A stretch of DNA of 64,000 bases, from assembly GCA_014804645.1 (NCBI GenBank), contig JAAUZI010000013.1:6612-70611 (forward strand). Reading direction: 5' to 3'. The DNA is from Lachnospiraceae bacterium (GTDB lineage: Bacteria; Bacillota; Clostridia; Lachnospirales; Lachnospiraceae). This document shows positions 1 to 8,521 of this stretch, one piece after another; the first letter of the stretch is position 1; every line of letters begins with the position of its first letter. Below the pieces are notes generated by a model. That model searched no databases. It was not told the origin of the DNA and saw nothing but the letters and a program-made list of their open reading frames with translations. The translations under genes and the position numbers were made by a program.

Positions 1-59
1 CAAATGCGGTCTGTATAAAAAGGATTAATAATACATTGGAAGAACAGCCGGATATTTAA
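1..59 (+). CDS. C-terminal end of an upstream gene (partial)
   Basis: One frame is open from base 3 to a TAA at 57-59 and would encode the last 18 residues of a protein ending RINNTLEEQPDI. The next gene starts 22 bases later with its own ribosome site, as in an operon. Too little is visible to name a family. A second frame closes at base 27 (ending CGLYKKD), so the assignment is uncertain. Confidence 0.3.
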   Translation, partial: NAVCIKRINNTLEEQPDI

Positions 60-81
60 TAATATGAAATGGAGAATGATT

Positions 82-552
82 ATGAAAGATGAGCTCATGT
101 TAATTGGAGAAATTGCAGACTTTTTTGGAATCTCCAGAAAGGCAATACGTTTATATGAAAAGAAAGGAATTATTAAGCCAGTAAAAGTAGATGCTGAGAA
201 TGGATATCGTTACTATTCGGCAGAACAGATACAGCAGTTAAACGCGCTGTTAGAATTAAAGGCACTGGGGTTTTCTCTTGATGAGATCAAGATGATCATT
301 GATGGGAAAACAGCAAAAATACCATTGCTTGAAATGCTTGAAAAGAAACGACAGGCATGGAAGGAAGCAATGAATTCTGCAAAATATAAAGAAGAATGTC
401 TGGACAATATTATTCATAATTTACAAGGCTCTCAAACTGCGGAAAAAATTACTGAAATGACAGAAGAAGAAAGAGCATGGCTGCTGGTGAAAATGGTATG
501 TATTGAAGATGTCAGAGCACAGAAAATCTTGAGTGAAGCATTGTGGCTGTGA
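82..552 (+). CDS. MerR-family transcriptional regulator
   Basis: A 156-aa DNA-binding regulator. The N-terminal winged helix-turn-helix is typical of MerR proteins (IGEIADFFGISRKAIRLYEKKGI, residues about 6-28), followed by the YRYYSAEQIQQL wing and a helix running into a coiled coil at about 75-110. The C-terminal part is short and has no recognisable ligand domain, so the inducer is unknown. The ATG at 82 is preferred over the one at 64 because GGAGA lies 6 bases before it. The gene is AT-rich, like the synthetase-like gene that follows. MerR proteins usually act on a promoter with an over-long spacer; none was identified nearby. Confidence 0.88.
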   Translation: MKDELMLIGEIADFFGISRKAIRLYEKKGIIKPVKVDAENGYRYYSAEQIQQLNALLELKALGFSLDEIKMIIDGKTAKIPLLEMLEKKRQAWKEAMNSAKYKEECLDNIIHNLQGSQTAEKITEMTEEERAWLLVKMVCIEDVRAQKILSEALWL

Positions 553-652
553 TGTAATGTATGTAAATTTTATCCAAAACTTTACCTTGTCAAATGCCCA
601 CAGGGTATTGCGAACCCTGATAAAGGAAAAAATAAGAAAATCAATATTTATA

Positions 653-681
653 TTGACAACTAAAATATATACTGTTAAAAT
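653..681 (+). promoter_or_regulatory. Sigma-A promoter for the leader and synthetase-like gene
   Basis: TTGACA (653-658), a 17-base spacer and TAAAAT (676-681) with a TG extension at 673-674. Transcription would start near 688, giving a leader of almost 300 bases before the gene at 984. Confidence 0.72.
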
Positions 682-708
682 TACACAAAATAAAGGAAAG
701 ATAAGCCC

Positions 709-801
709 ATGATCAAATTTTCAATTACCATGAACAAAATGAACCAGCAACAGCAGCTTATTGTCAAAATTGACAACGGGCTTTTTGGGCTGTGTTCATA
801 A
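709..801 (+). CDS. Possible leader peptide (30 aa)
   Basis: A short open frame from ATG 709 to TAA 799-801, with AAAGGA about 10 bases upstream. It begins MIKFSITMNKMNQQQQ and has three Met codons in the first eleven. It lies between a strong promoter and a perfect terminator hairpin that precedes a methionyl-tRNA-synthetase-like gene, which is where a translational attenuator peptide would sit. No known leader family was recognised. The role is inferred from position only. Confidence 0.35.
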   Translation: MIKFSITMNKMNQQQQLIVKIDNGLFGLCS

Positions 802-830
802 CAAGTATCTTTCTCTAGTTAATCTGAACC

Positions 831-874
831 AAACGGTCGAAAGCTCGATACGAGTTTTTGACCGTTTTTATTTT
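831..874 (+). terminator. Attenuator-type terminator hairpin in the leader
   Basis: Bases 831-847 pair with 851-867 in a 17-bp stem (two G-U pairs) closed by an ATA loop. The stem runs into a T-rich tract at 865-874. It sits just before an AAAGGAG ribosome site (878-883), so it would stop transcription before the synthetase-like gene unless disrupted. Confidence 0.75.
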
Positions 875-983
875 GGAAAGGAGCTATACTATGCCGGAAC
901 AGTCAGAGCTTCCCCAACAAAAAGGGAAGCAAGTGATAACTATAGTAAACGCCAAAACAAATAACAGAAAGGAACAAAATAAT

Positions 984-2978
984 ATGATATGTAAGCGGTT
1001 AACTTCAAATGAACGCCCGACATTTCCTAAGCGGGCAATTATTACGGCAGGTATGCCCTATGGAAATAAAAATTTACATTTTGGACATGTAGGAGGTATG
1101 TTTATACATGCAGATATTTTTGCGCGATTTTTAAGAGATCGAATCGGAAAAGACAATGTTATCTTTCTTTCGGGAACAGATTGTTATGGTTCTCCTATCA
1201 TGGAAAGCTATCGCAAGCTGCAGGAAGCAGGGTATGAAGGTACTTTGGAAGATTATGTACGTGTTAACCATGAGAATCAGAAGAAAACCCTGGAAAACTA
1301 TGGTATCAGTTTAGATTTTTTTGGAGCATCGGCTCTGGGAGAAGCAGGTTCGATCCACAGACAGGTATCAGCGAAAGTGTTTCATACTTTATACAAAAAT
1401 GGATATATTAAGAAAATGTCCATGCCTCAGTTTTATGATGAAGAAAAAAAGATGTTTTTAAACGGAAGACAAGTAACAGGGAAATGTCCTATACCGGGAT
1501 GCACTTCGGAAAGAGCATATGCCGATGAGTGTTCATTAGGACATCAGTTTTTACCTTCGGAACTGGTTGGTCCCGTCAGTTGCTTATCAAATAAAAAACC
1601 TGTCCTCAGAGATGTGGAAAACTGGTATTTCGATCTGGAATACTGTATTTCTGCAGTAAAGGAATATAATGAGTTCTTACGAAAAAATACAAATACGCGT
1701 AAGTATCAGTTAGAAACCGTAGAAGAATTTTTGAAAAAGCCCTTAATATATGTACCAAGAAAGTATATAGGCGATCTGGCAGAATTGGCAGCCAAGCTGC
1801 CCCCTCATAAATTAACCGATGAGGAAAAGAAACCATCTATTGTGTTTGAATTTGAAAATCTGGATGACCGTGACAAGGCTAAAAATGTATTGGAGGCCAG
1901 CAACATTCATTATACTTCCGGAAAGACACTGGTTCCCTTTCGGCTGTCCGGTAATGTGGAATGGGGTGTGCCATTTCCGGAGTGTGAAGGATTAAAAGAC
2001 CTCACTTTTTGGGTATGGCCGGAATCGCTATGGGCGCCGATTTCCTTTACTTTAGCATATTTGAAAGAGCAGGGAAAAGAAACCGACTTATCCAAGTGGT
2101 GGTATGATGAGGAATCTAAAGTTTATCAGTTTATTGGAGAAGATAACATTTATTTCTATGCTATCGCTCAGACGGGGTTATTTACAGGGTTACAGGTTCC
2201 CAAAGGGGAAGTACCGGATATGGAGACAGTATACTTGTCTCATATCATAGCCAACAGGCATTTGTTGTATATGGATACAAAAGCCAGCAGCAGTTCCGAA
2301 TTAAAGCCTCCTATGGCAGATGAATTGCTTAATTATTACACTAAGGATCAGTTGAGAATGCATTTTATGAGTTTGGGTCTGTCTTCCAAAAGTGTAGGTT
2401 TTAAACCGCAGGTATTTATGAAAGAGGAAGACAGGGTTGGTGTAGATATGGTTCTGAAAGATGGTAATTTAATAACCAATGTGTTTAACCGGCTAATCCG
2501 GACCTGTTTCTATGCTATTCAGAATAATTGTGACGGAAAAATCCCTAAGGGCGATGTGAGTGAACATATAAGGCTTATGACAGAGAGAGCTGTTCTTGAT
2601 TATGAGCGTTATATGTATAACCATGAGTTTCATCGTATCTCTTATGTTTTGGATGACTTTATCCGGGGGGTAAACAAGCATTGGGTAAACAATGTAAAGA
2701 TTGCAGATGCCACGAATAATGCAGAATTCAGAAAACAGCTTGTTATTGATTGCCTATATGCCTGTAAGGTTATGGCAATACTAATTCATCCAATTGCACC
2801 GGAAGGATGTGAAATGTTTAGAGAGTATCTAAATTTGGGAGAAGAATTGTGGGATTGGAGTAATATATTTGAGCCGGTTTCTTTTTATATTGCAGACCTG
2901 GAGAGTCATAAACCCAAGTATCTGGAACCGAGAGTAGATTTCTTTAAAAAGCATGATTGTCAACTGGTGGAAATGTAA
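984..2978 (+). CDS. Methionyl-tRNA synthetase-like class I tRNA ligase paralogue
   Basis: A 664-aa class I synthetase of the MetRS type, expected to charge tRNA-Met or act on a related substrate in the cytoplasm. The Rossmann start TAGMPYGNKNLHFGH carries the HIGH-equivalent HFGH at about 32-35. A zinc-knuckle-like cluster (CPIPGC, then CSLGH) lies at about 169-190. An insertion of roughly 60 residues separates KYIGDL from VEWGVPFP. The KMSKS loop is degenerate, LSSKS at about 466-470. The anticodon-binding helices follow, and there is no C-terminal tRNA-binding domain. Start choice: ATG 984 has AAAGGA upstream and begins the conserved part; an in-frame ATG at 891 with a strong AAAGGAG would add 31 hydrophilic residues. 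Such second MetRS copies can be accessory genes. Whether this one is catalytic is unclear because of the altered KMSKS. Confidence 0.8.
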   Translation: MICKRLTSNERPTFPKRAIITAGMPYGNKNLHFGHVGGMFIHADIFARFLRDRIGKDNVIFLSGTDCYGSPIMESYRKLQEAGYEGTLEDYVRVNHENQKKTLENYGISLDFFGASALGEAGSIHRQVSAKVFHTLYKNGYIKKMSMPQFYDEEKKMFLNGRQVTGKCPIPGCTSERAYADECSLGHQFLPSELVGPVSCLSNKKPVLRDVENWYFDLEYCISAVKEYNEFLRKNTNTRKYQLETVEEFLKKPLIYVPRKYIGDLAELAAKLPPHKLTDEEKKPSIVFEFENLDDRDKAKNVLEASNIHYTSGKTLVPFRLSGNVEWGVPFPECEGLKDLTFWVWPESLWAPISFTLAYLKEQGKETDLSKWWYDEESKVYQFIGEDNIYFYAIAQTGLFTGLQVPKGEVPDMETVYLSHIIANRHLLYMDTKASSSSELKPPMADELLNYYTKDQLRMHFMSLGLSSKSVGFKPQVFMKEEDRVGVDMVLKDGNLITNVFNRLIRTCFYAIQNNCDGKIPKGDVSEHIRLMTERAVLDYERYMYNHEFHRISYVLDDFIRGVNKHWVNNVKIADATNNAEFRKQLVIDCLYACKVMAILIHPIAPEGCEMFREYLNLGEELWDWSNIFEPVSFYIADLESHKPKYLEPRVDFFKKHDCQLVEM

Positions 2979-2986
2979 GCAATAAA

Positions 2987-3043
2987 GGGGCGATTATCTC
3001 GCCCCTCTGACATTCTATAAAAAGAAGAGTTTCAGGCTCTTCT
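2987..3043 (+). terminator. Two tandem hairpins after the synthetase-like gene
   Basis: The first stem is GGGGCGA (2987-2993) with TCGCCCC (2999-3005); the second is AGAAGAG (3023-3029) with CTCTTCT (3037-3043). Neither is followed by a long T tract, so termination efficiency is uncertain. Confidence 0.45.
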
Positions 3044-3049
3044 GTAAAA

Positions 3050-3152
3050 TTGAGTATGGTGCTGTTTGAACGGCCGGGTAACAAGGGCAACCTGGGCACG
3101 ATACTCCGCACCTGTGACGCGCTGGGGGCGGACAAATCGGGTATTGTATTTT
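3050..3152 (+). pseudogene. Remnant of a TrmH/SpoU-family RNA methyltransferase
   Basis: About 33 codons read MVLFERPGNKGNLGTILRTC followed by DALGADKSGIVF. This matches the conserved SAM-knot segment of TrmH/SpoU 2'-O-methyltransferases (PGNxGxIxRTxDAxGxD). Everything upstream and downstream of this segment is missing; a terminator hairpin begins within a few bases of its end. I read it as the scar of a deleted gene at the edge of the defence-like pair. Recognition rests on this single motif. Confidence 0.6.
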
Positions 3153-3155
3153 GTG

Positions 3156-3190
3156 AATCCATCACATATAATATATGTGATGGATTTTTA
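3156..3190 (+). terminator. Intrinsic terminator
   Basis: A perfect 14-bp stem, 3156-3169 with 3173-3186, a 3-base loop and a T tract (3185-3189). It separates the methyltransferase scar from the ATPase gene at 3216. Confidence 0.8.
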
Positions 3191-3215
3191 CAGCAGAATA
3201 ATGGAGTGTATGCAT

Positions 3216-4448
3216 ATGGAACATTTTATCACAGAAATTCAGATCCGGCAGCTCCTGCATCTATCTAATCTGAAGATATCCTTGTCTTCCCATGGCAGAC
3301 AGAATCTCATACTGACAGGTAAGAACGGTTCAGGCAAGACTACCCTGCTTTTGGCGTTGGAGGGATTCCTAAGTTTTCTGGCTCACTGGGAAGGGAAAGC
3401 GGAGGATGAACATTATTTTTGGACAGAGATACAGGGGATGCCCGGTGAGCTTGAGATCTCGCAGCATGAGGTGAACAGGGGAGGACAATACTACAGAGTG
3501 ATGTCGTATTGGTTTGCCCTAAATGGGATTAATGCAGCTTTGAATTCGACCGCAGAGATAGGACGACTTTTGGCGGATGGAGAATTTATCATTGGCTACT
3601 ACCCTGCGGAGAGGAGGGTTCTTTTTGATGCGGTCGATGGTGTTGAGGATGTGCGGTTAAAGGCGCATTATGGTATGGAGGAGAATCCGGGGACGTTGCT
3701 GCTGAAATATATGGTGCATTTGAAAACGCAGCAGGCTTATGCCAATAATGCCGGGGATGAGGACTCGGTTAAAGTGATTCAGAGATGGTTTGCGAGGTTT
3801 GAGGATGCCCTGCGGATTTTGCTGGACGGGAAAGATATTCGCCTGGAATATGACTACAGAGAATATTGCTTTTGGATTGTGGAAAGCCCGCAGAAAAAAT
3901 ATACCTTTCATCAGTTGTCGGATGGGTATTCCGCAATTGTTCAGATCGTGTCGGATTTAATGCTGCGAATGGACCAGGACTGGCTGAAAAAGGGTGCGCT
4001 GAGTTGTTATGACAAGGAGGGTATCGTGTTGATCGATGAGCTGGAGACTCATCTGCACATTGAATTGCAGCGCAGGATACTGCCTTTTTTGACAACGTTT
4101 TTTCCAAGGATACAGTTTATTGTATCGACCCATTCCCCCTATATCTTGAGTTCTGTATCCAATGCGCTGGTCTATGACCTGGAGAAAAATATTGCGCTGG
4201 AAGATATGTCCTCATATTCTGCGGAGAGTATAGTGGAGGGATACTTTGATGGGCAGTCCTACTCGGAGGAGATCAGGAAAAAGATTGCACGTTATGAGAA
4301 ACTGGCATTTTTGAGGAATCTCTCTGACGAGGAGCGGGCCGAGAGAGCTGGACTGCGAGCAGAGCTGTCAGGACTTTCCAGACAGTTGTCGGGAGAGGCA
4401 AAGGCGGCATTTGAAGAGATTGAGGACAGAAGGAAACGGAATGGTTAG
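3216..4448 (+). CDS. ptuA: PtuA-like AAA/RecF-type ATPase of a Septu-like defence pair
   Basis: A 410-aa ATPase of the SMC/RecF-like AAA_21 type found in two-gene anti-phage systems. Walker A is GKNGSGKT at 35-42. A signature-like HQLSDGY precedes Walker B (IVLIDELETHLH), and the H-loop reads STHSPYILSS. The C-terminal about 60 residues are charged and helical. There is no TOPRIM domain, which argues against OLD or Gabija GajA. ATG 3216 is chosen because GGAG lies 9 bases upstream; earlier in-frame codons would read through the terminator. The HNH gene starts 8 bases before this stop, indicating translational coupling. The Septu assignment is from gene pairing and motifs, not from a search. 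Confidence 0.72.
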   Translation: MEHFITEIQIRQLLHLSNLKISLSSHGRQNLILTGKNGSGKTTLLLALEGFLSFLAHWEGKAEDEHYFWTEIQGMPGELEISQHEVNRGGQYYRVMSYWFALNGINAALNSTAEIGRLLADGEFIIGYYPAERRVLFDAVDGVEDVRLKAHYGMEENPGTLLLKYMVHLKTQQAYANNAGDEDSVKVIQRWFARFEDALRILLDGKDIRLEYDYREYCFWIVESPQKKYTFHQLSDGYSAIVQIVSDLMLRMDQDWLKKGALSCYDKEGIVLIDELETHLHIELQRRILPFLTTFFPRIQFIVSTHSPYILSSVSNALVYDLEKNIALEDMSSYSAESIVEGYFDGQSYSEEIRKKIARYEKLAFLRNLSDEERAERAGLRAELSGLSRQLSGEAKAAFEEIEDRRKRNG

Positions 4449-5118
4449 ATTTCAGAGAAGAGAGACAGAGAAGGCCCGGGCGGCCATACAGTCTCTGGAC
4501 AAGGAGAGACGAAAAAAGAGTGGCACATACAACACGCCGGAGGTAAATGACGCACTGCAGGAGATGTTTTATAAAAAATGCTATCTGTGTGAGAGTACGG
4601 ACGTGACAGCATATGTGGTAGAACATTTGGTGTCAGCCGAAGGGAATCAGGAACTCCGATACGATTGGAATGACCTTTTTCTGGCGTGTGTCCATTGTAA
4701 CAGTACTAAGAAGAAAAGACATGAGCCGATACTAGACTGCACACAGGTGGAAGTGGATCAAATGATTCGTTTTTATAAAGAAGGACACTGGGGAACAGGT
4801 GAGAGATTCTGCTTTGCTGCCCGAGACAACAGTGTGGAAACGTTACATACTGTTGCGCTCTTAGAGGAAATCTATTATGGAAGGACGCCGCAGAAAAAAG
4901 TGGAATCTGCGCATCTGCGGGAGAGTCTGAGAAAAGAGTTGGCGCAGTTTAAGGGATATGTCAGGGATTATCTGGAGGCAAGCGGCGAGGATAAGCAGGA
5001 TTTATATGTGCTTATTCAGCGGGAACTCAGCGCACGGTCGGCGTTTACGGCATTTAAGCGGTGGTTGATTTGGGATAACGAGGAGTTCTTTACAGAACTG
5101 GTGGCATTGTGCGAGTAG
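4441..5118 (+). CDS. ptuB: PtuB-like HNH endonuclease
   Basis: A 225-aa HNH nuclease whose start overlaps the ATPase stop by 8 bases. The zinc and catalytic cluster is visible: CYLCES, then VEHLVSAEG (His-Glu pair reversed as EH), WNDLFLACVHCNSTKK. This CxxC...EH...CxxCN arrangement is that of PtuB and the TIGR02646 family. The N-terminal 40 residues are basic and the C-terminal half is helical with no second domain recognised. With the upstream ATPase it probably forms a complex that cleaves nucleic acid on phage infection. No reverse transcriptase or retron RNA was seen nearby. Confidence 0.75.
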   Translation: MVRFQRRETEKARAAIQSLDKERRKKSGTYNTPEVNDALQEMFYKKCYLCESTDVTAYVVEHLVSAEGNQELRYDWNDLFLACVHCNSTKKKRHEPILDCTQVEVDQMIRFYKEGHWGTGERFCFAARDNSVETLHTVALLEEIYYGRTPQKKVESAHLRESLRKELAQFKGYVRDYLEASGEDKQDLYVLIQRELSARSAFTAFKRWLIWDNEEFFTELVALCE

Positions 5119-5206
5119 CATGTCAGGAGGGACTATAATGCGGTACGAGCTGGAATCACAGGGCGGCGCATGAGATTTTTGAGTAGGTAAAAATAGGAGA
5201 GCAGAT

Positions 5207-6256
5207 ATGATGAATAAGGAAAAGAGAACAAAGATAAGGCATCCCTGGTGGAGTTATCTGTTGTGGGTGCTGGGTGTGTTGGCGATTCTGGTGGCATTGG
5301 TGCTGCTGGGGGCAAGGCTGTATTTCCGTATACCGGTGAGCGGTTATTATAAGGCGTCGGAGCGAGGCTTTCTGATTCCGGACTGCGGCAGGGGCTTTGT
5401 GGCCCAGGGGATTACCTATGATGGACAGAGCGGGCGTTTTCTGGTAAACGGCTATCAGAAGGACAATATCGCCTCCCCGATCTATATTATTGCCCCGGAG
5501 GCGAGAAAGCCCGATAAAACTGTTCGCATGGCGCTGCCGGACGGCTCTGACTACACGGGTCATGCGGGTGGCATTGCAGTATACGGCGATTATGTCTATG
5601 TGGCAGACGGAGAGAGACGCAGACTGTTGGTTTTTTCTCGCCAGAGCATCTATGACGCGGCGGACGGAGACAGCGTGGCAGCCATAGGAACCTTTGACAC
5701 GGCGGTGTCGGATACGGATTATATCGGCCCGGCCTTTGTCACGGTGGACGGCGACCGTCTGGTGACGGGGGAATTTTACCGCAATCCCAACTACCAGACC
5801 CCGGAGAGCCACAAGTTCACCACGCTGGCAGGGGACTATCAGCAGGCTCTGGCGGTGGAATACAGGCTGGACGGACAGGCACAGTACGGTATTGAGACCA
5901 CGCCGGTAAAGGTCTACACTCTGCCGGATCTGGCCCAGGGCATGTGTTTTGACGGAGGCAAAATCTATGTATCCACCTCCTGGGGCACGGCACAGTCCCA
6001 TATCTATCAGTATGAGGAAGACAGACTGCAGCTGCAGGGAGATATTGCGCTGCTGGGCATGGAACTGCCCTTGTACGCGCTGGATAGCGCTGCTCTGCTG
6101 GTTGACGGGGTCATCGCTCCCATGTCCGAGGAGATCGTGATCGTGGACGGCAAACTCTACACTATGTGCGAGTCCGCCTCCAACAAATATATTTTCGGCA
6201 AGTTTACATCTGCAAAATGGTGCTACGCCACGGATGTGGAGGCGTTTTTCCGGTAA
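5207..6256 (+). CDS. Membrane-anchored extracytoplasmic protein, probable beta-propeller
   Basis: A 349-aa protein with a basic N-terminus and one hydrophobic anchor (about 14-38), then an external domain. The domain has repeated short strands such as GGIAVYGDYVYVADG and GMCFDGGKIYVSTSWG, spaced like propeller blades. No catalytic motif was recognised and the family is unknown. GGAG lies upstream of the ATG pair at 5207/5210. The next gene starts 24 bases after the stop, so the two are probably co-transcribed. Confidence 0.6.
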   Translation: MMNKEKRTKIRHPWWSYLLWVLGVLAILVALVLLGARLYFRIPVSGYYKASERGFLIPDCGRGFVAQGITYDGQSGRFLVNGYQKDNIASPIYIIAPEARKPDKTVRMALPDGSDYTGHAGGIAVYGDYVYVADGERRRLLVFSRQSIYDAADGDSVAAIGTFDTAVSDTDYIGPAFVTVDGDRLVTGEFYRNPNYQTPESHKFTTLAGDYQQALAVEYRLDGQAQYGIETTPVKVYTLPDLAQGMCFDGGKIYVSTSWGTAQSHIYQYEEDRLQLQGDIALLGMELPLYALDSAALLVDGVIAPMSEEIVIVDGKLYTMCESASNKYIFGKFTSAKWCYATDVEAFFR

Positions 6257-6279
6257 AGAGAATATTACAGGGGGATAAT

Positions 6280-7590
6280 ATGCGGCTGGTGACAATATTT
6301 CAGGAACTAATTGAAATATCTGCGAAGGGGGACGTAAGCAACTCAGCGTTTTTGATGGTAATGATACTGATGTACCTCAATATCGCCCTCTATCTGATGG
6401 ATCTGTATGCATTGGTGAAGAAAAAGAGTCCGGGGGAAACCGTGATGATTATGCTCCTGCCGGGGGCAATCACGGTGATGGGGGCAGCTATGTTTTCCTT
6501 TTTCCTGCAGATACCTGCAAACACCGGTCTGGAGAGGGTATGGACGGAAAACGTATCTCCCAGGCTGTGGGCGGAGCTGCTGGGGCTTGCAGGCTTGTTT
6601 GCCCTTCTGTGGTGTTTGACCTGGCGGCTCTGGCAAAGAAGGAGGGAAAACCGACTCAGAGTTGTCCAATGGATTTTTTCCTACAGTCTGGATTTCCTCA
6701 TGGTGTTTTTGCTGGTGGTCGTGGGCGGCGCCGGACTGATTGGGGGAGTGGATCTGCCCGTGCTTGCAGGCAGACTGGTAGCAGGACTTGGATATAATCT
6801 GTTTTTGTATCTGTTTTTATATGGGGTGGCGGCACTGGCATTTAAAATGGGACTGTTTTTGCTGGCTGGTCTGACGCAGATATTCAGCGTCAGAATTTCC
6901 CGTTTTTCCTATCGGGAGGGCAAAAGTCCCACGGCAAGTTTTCTGCTGTATGCGGTATTGCTCCAGAATGCCCGGGTGAGGGGCGCGCTGGCCTATTGGA
7001 TACCGATGCTGTGTTTTGGCGTCTGGACGAGCAGCATAGCGAACGAGTTTGTGTTTCGGGTGATATTTCCGATTTTTATTGCCCTGGCATTTATGCTGTA
7101 TCTTTTGATCGCTGTACGGCCCATAGCGGATAATATGGCCCGCTTTTCCAAATGGGGGGATAGAAAGCGGGTTTTGACCCAGTTTTGTCGGGAATATTTT
7201 CTGGAGGAGCCGCTTATTAAAAACAGGGATTTCACCGTCACCAGGCACTTTTTGGCGGACGAGAGAGGCATGATAGAGGTCTTTTCGTTTGACGCGCTGG
7301 CGAACGTAAATGGCGGCTGGGTGTCGGACCCCAAGAATGGCTGGGTGCGTTCTCTCTCTTTTCTGGATGGAGGAAACTGTGCCATCTACAAGAGCGATAT
7401 GGGCGCAGACGAAATCTTCAGGTATGCAAAGCAATATTGGGAGACACAGCAGCTTGCCAATCGGGGGAAGGCGGAACTGCAGAGGCTGCAGGAGCCGGCC
7501 CGGGAGGGACTGTATCAAAAGCTGTTCTATTTTACGGTAGCGGCGCTTGTGATGCTGTTTATGGTGATGCCCCAGATGATGAAAAGGTAA
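6280..7590 (+). CDS. Polytopic membrane protein of unknown function
   Basis: A 436-aa protein with about six to eight hydrophobic segments over residues 1-280, a soluble stretch of about 130 residues, and a final transmembrane helix near the C-terminus (FYFTVAALVMLFMVMPQMM). The soluble part (FLADERGMIEVFSFDALA, FLDGGNCAIYKSD) is not recognised. The start at 6280 has GGGGGA just upstream; longer in-frame versions would overlap the previous gene. It is followed 12 bases later by the DUF89 gene, suggesting an operon. Confidence 0.6.
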   Translation: MRLVTIFQELIEISAKGDVSNSAFLMVMILMYLNIALYLMDLYALVKKKSPGETVMIMLLPGAITVMGAAMFSFFLQIPANTGLERVWTENVSPRLWAELLGLAGLFALLWCLTWRLWQRRRENRLRVVQWIFSYSLDFLMVFLLVVVGGAGLIGGVDLPVLAGRLVAGLGYNLFLYLFLYGVAALAFKMGLFLLAGLTQIFSVRISRFSYREGKSPTASFLLYAVLLQNARVRGALAYWIPMLCFGVWTSSIANEFVFRVIFPIFIALAFMLYLLIAVRPIADNMARFSKWGDRKRVLTQFCREYFLEEPLIKNRDFTVTRHFLADERGMIEVFSFDALANVNGGWVSDPKNGWVRSLSFLDGGNCAIYKSDMGADEIFRYAKQYWETQQLANRGKAELQRLQEPAREGLYQKLFYFTVAALVMLFMVMPQMMKR

Positions 7591-7602
7591 GGTGAAAAAG
7601 AT

Positions 7603-8481
7603 ATGAATGCCAGCTCCATGTGTGTATCCTGTATCATATCAAAGCAGGAAAAATTGATCAGGCAGTATTCGGATGAAACAAGAAAAAGCGAGTATATGCA
7701 CAGGATACTGGAAATTTTTTACCGCCATGGACAGACGCAGTCGGCTCCTTGGATTGCGGAGCAAATCAATCTGCTGTATGAGGAGTTTTGGGGAGCGGCG
7801 GAAGATTTCGCGGAGCAAAAGCGGCGGTACAATCAGCTGCTGCTGGATATGGAGAGCGGGATAGAGCGGCAGATACAGAGTGCCGGGGACCCTTTCAAGG
7901 AGTGTATCAAGTATGTCTGCGCGGCGAACTACATCGATTTTTCGGCCGTGGAGCATGTGGACGAACAGACCTTTGAAAAACTGCTGGAAAAGGCAAAGCA
8001 TGAGTGCGTTTCCGACGAAGAGTACCTGCAGTTTCGGCGGGATTTGGAACAGGCCAGGGAATTGGTGTATCTGACGGACAACTGCGGCGAGATCGTGTTG
8101 GACAAGGTGTTTATACGGCACATTCGGGAGGAGTTTCCCAGACTGCGGATTACAGCCATTGTCAGGGGAGAGGATGTAATCAATGATGCAACCATGGAGG
8201 ATGCCAGGGAGGTGGGGCTGACGGATATTGTGCCCTGCATCGGCAATGGTAACGCCGCGCCTGGCACGGTGATAAAAAGGCTGAGCGAGGAGGCAAAGAG
8301 AGTGTTGTTTTCCGCAGATGTGATTATCTCAAAGGGCCAGGGAAATTTTGAAAGCTTATACGGCGAGGGGCTTAACCCATATTATTTGTTCCTGTGCAAA
8401 TGTGAACTTTTTGTCCAAAGATTTGGGCTGGCGCGGTATGAATCGGTGTTTGCGAGGGAAGAGAGAATAAGGGTTGTGTAG
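7603..8481 (+). CDS. DUF89/ARMT1-like metal-dependent phosphatase
   Basis: A 292-aa protein of the DUF89 damage-control phosphatase family, cytosolic metal enzymes that hydrolyse phosphate esters of sugar or cofactor metabolites. Visible family features are the N-terminal CVSC pair (8-11), TDNCGEIVLD, RGEDVINDAT and the late SKGQGNFESL loop carrying metal and phosphate ligands. The length fits the short bacterial subfamily with the N-terminal cysteines. It closes a probable three-gene operon and ends 3 bases before a bidirectional terminator. The real substrate cannot be told from sequence. Confidence 0.8.
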   Translation: MNASSMCVSCIISKQEKLIRQYSDETRKSEYMHRILEIFYRHGQTQSAPWIAEQINLLYEEFWGAAEDFAEQKRRYNQLLLDMESGIERQIQSAGDPFKECIKYVCAANYIDFSAVEHVDEQTFEKLLEKAKHECVSDEEYLQFRRDLEQARELVYLTDNCGEIVLDKVFIRHIREEFPRLRITAIVRGEDVINDATMEDAREVGLTDIVPCIGNGNAAPGTVIKRLSEEAKRVLFSADVIISKGQGNFESLYGEGLNPYYLFLCKCELFVQRFGLARYESVFAREERIRVV

Positions 8482-8483
8482 AG

Positions 8484-8516
8484 TGCGGTATCTCCCGAAT
8501 TAAGGGAGATACCGCA
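8484..8516. terminator. Bidirectional terminator between convergent genes
   Basis: A perfect 13-bp stem, 8484-8496 with 8504-8516, and a 7-base loop. It lies between the DUF89 stop (8481) and the SufB-like stop (8522) and can serve both strands. Confidence 0.8.
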
Positions 8517-8521
8517 TTTGA

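Noticed and set aside
560..984. T-box riboswitch in front of the MetRS-like gene
   Set aside because: The T-box core (AGGGTGGNACCGCG) is absent; only a leader frame and a simple terminator hairpin are seen.
3216..5118. Retron with PtuAB effectors, or a Gabija system
   Set aside because: No reverse transcriptase or structured msr/msd region is adjacent, and the ATPase has no TOPRIM domain.
5156..6295. 379-codon minus-strand frame over the membrane-anchored propeller-like gene
   Set aside because: The plus-strand frame has a ribosome site, a membrane anchor and operon spacing; the minus-strand translation lacks them.
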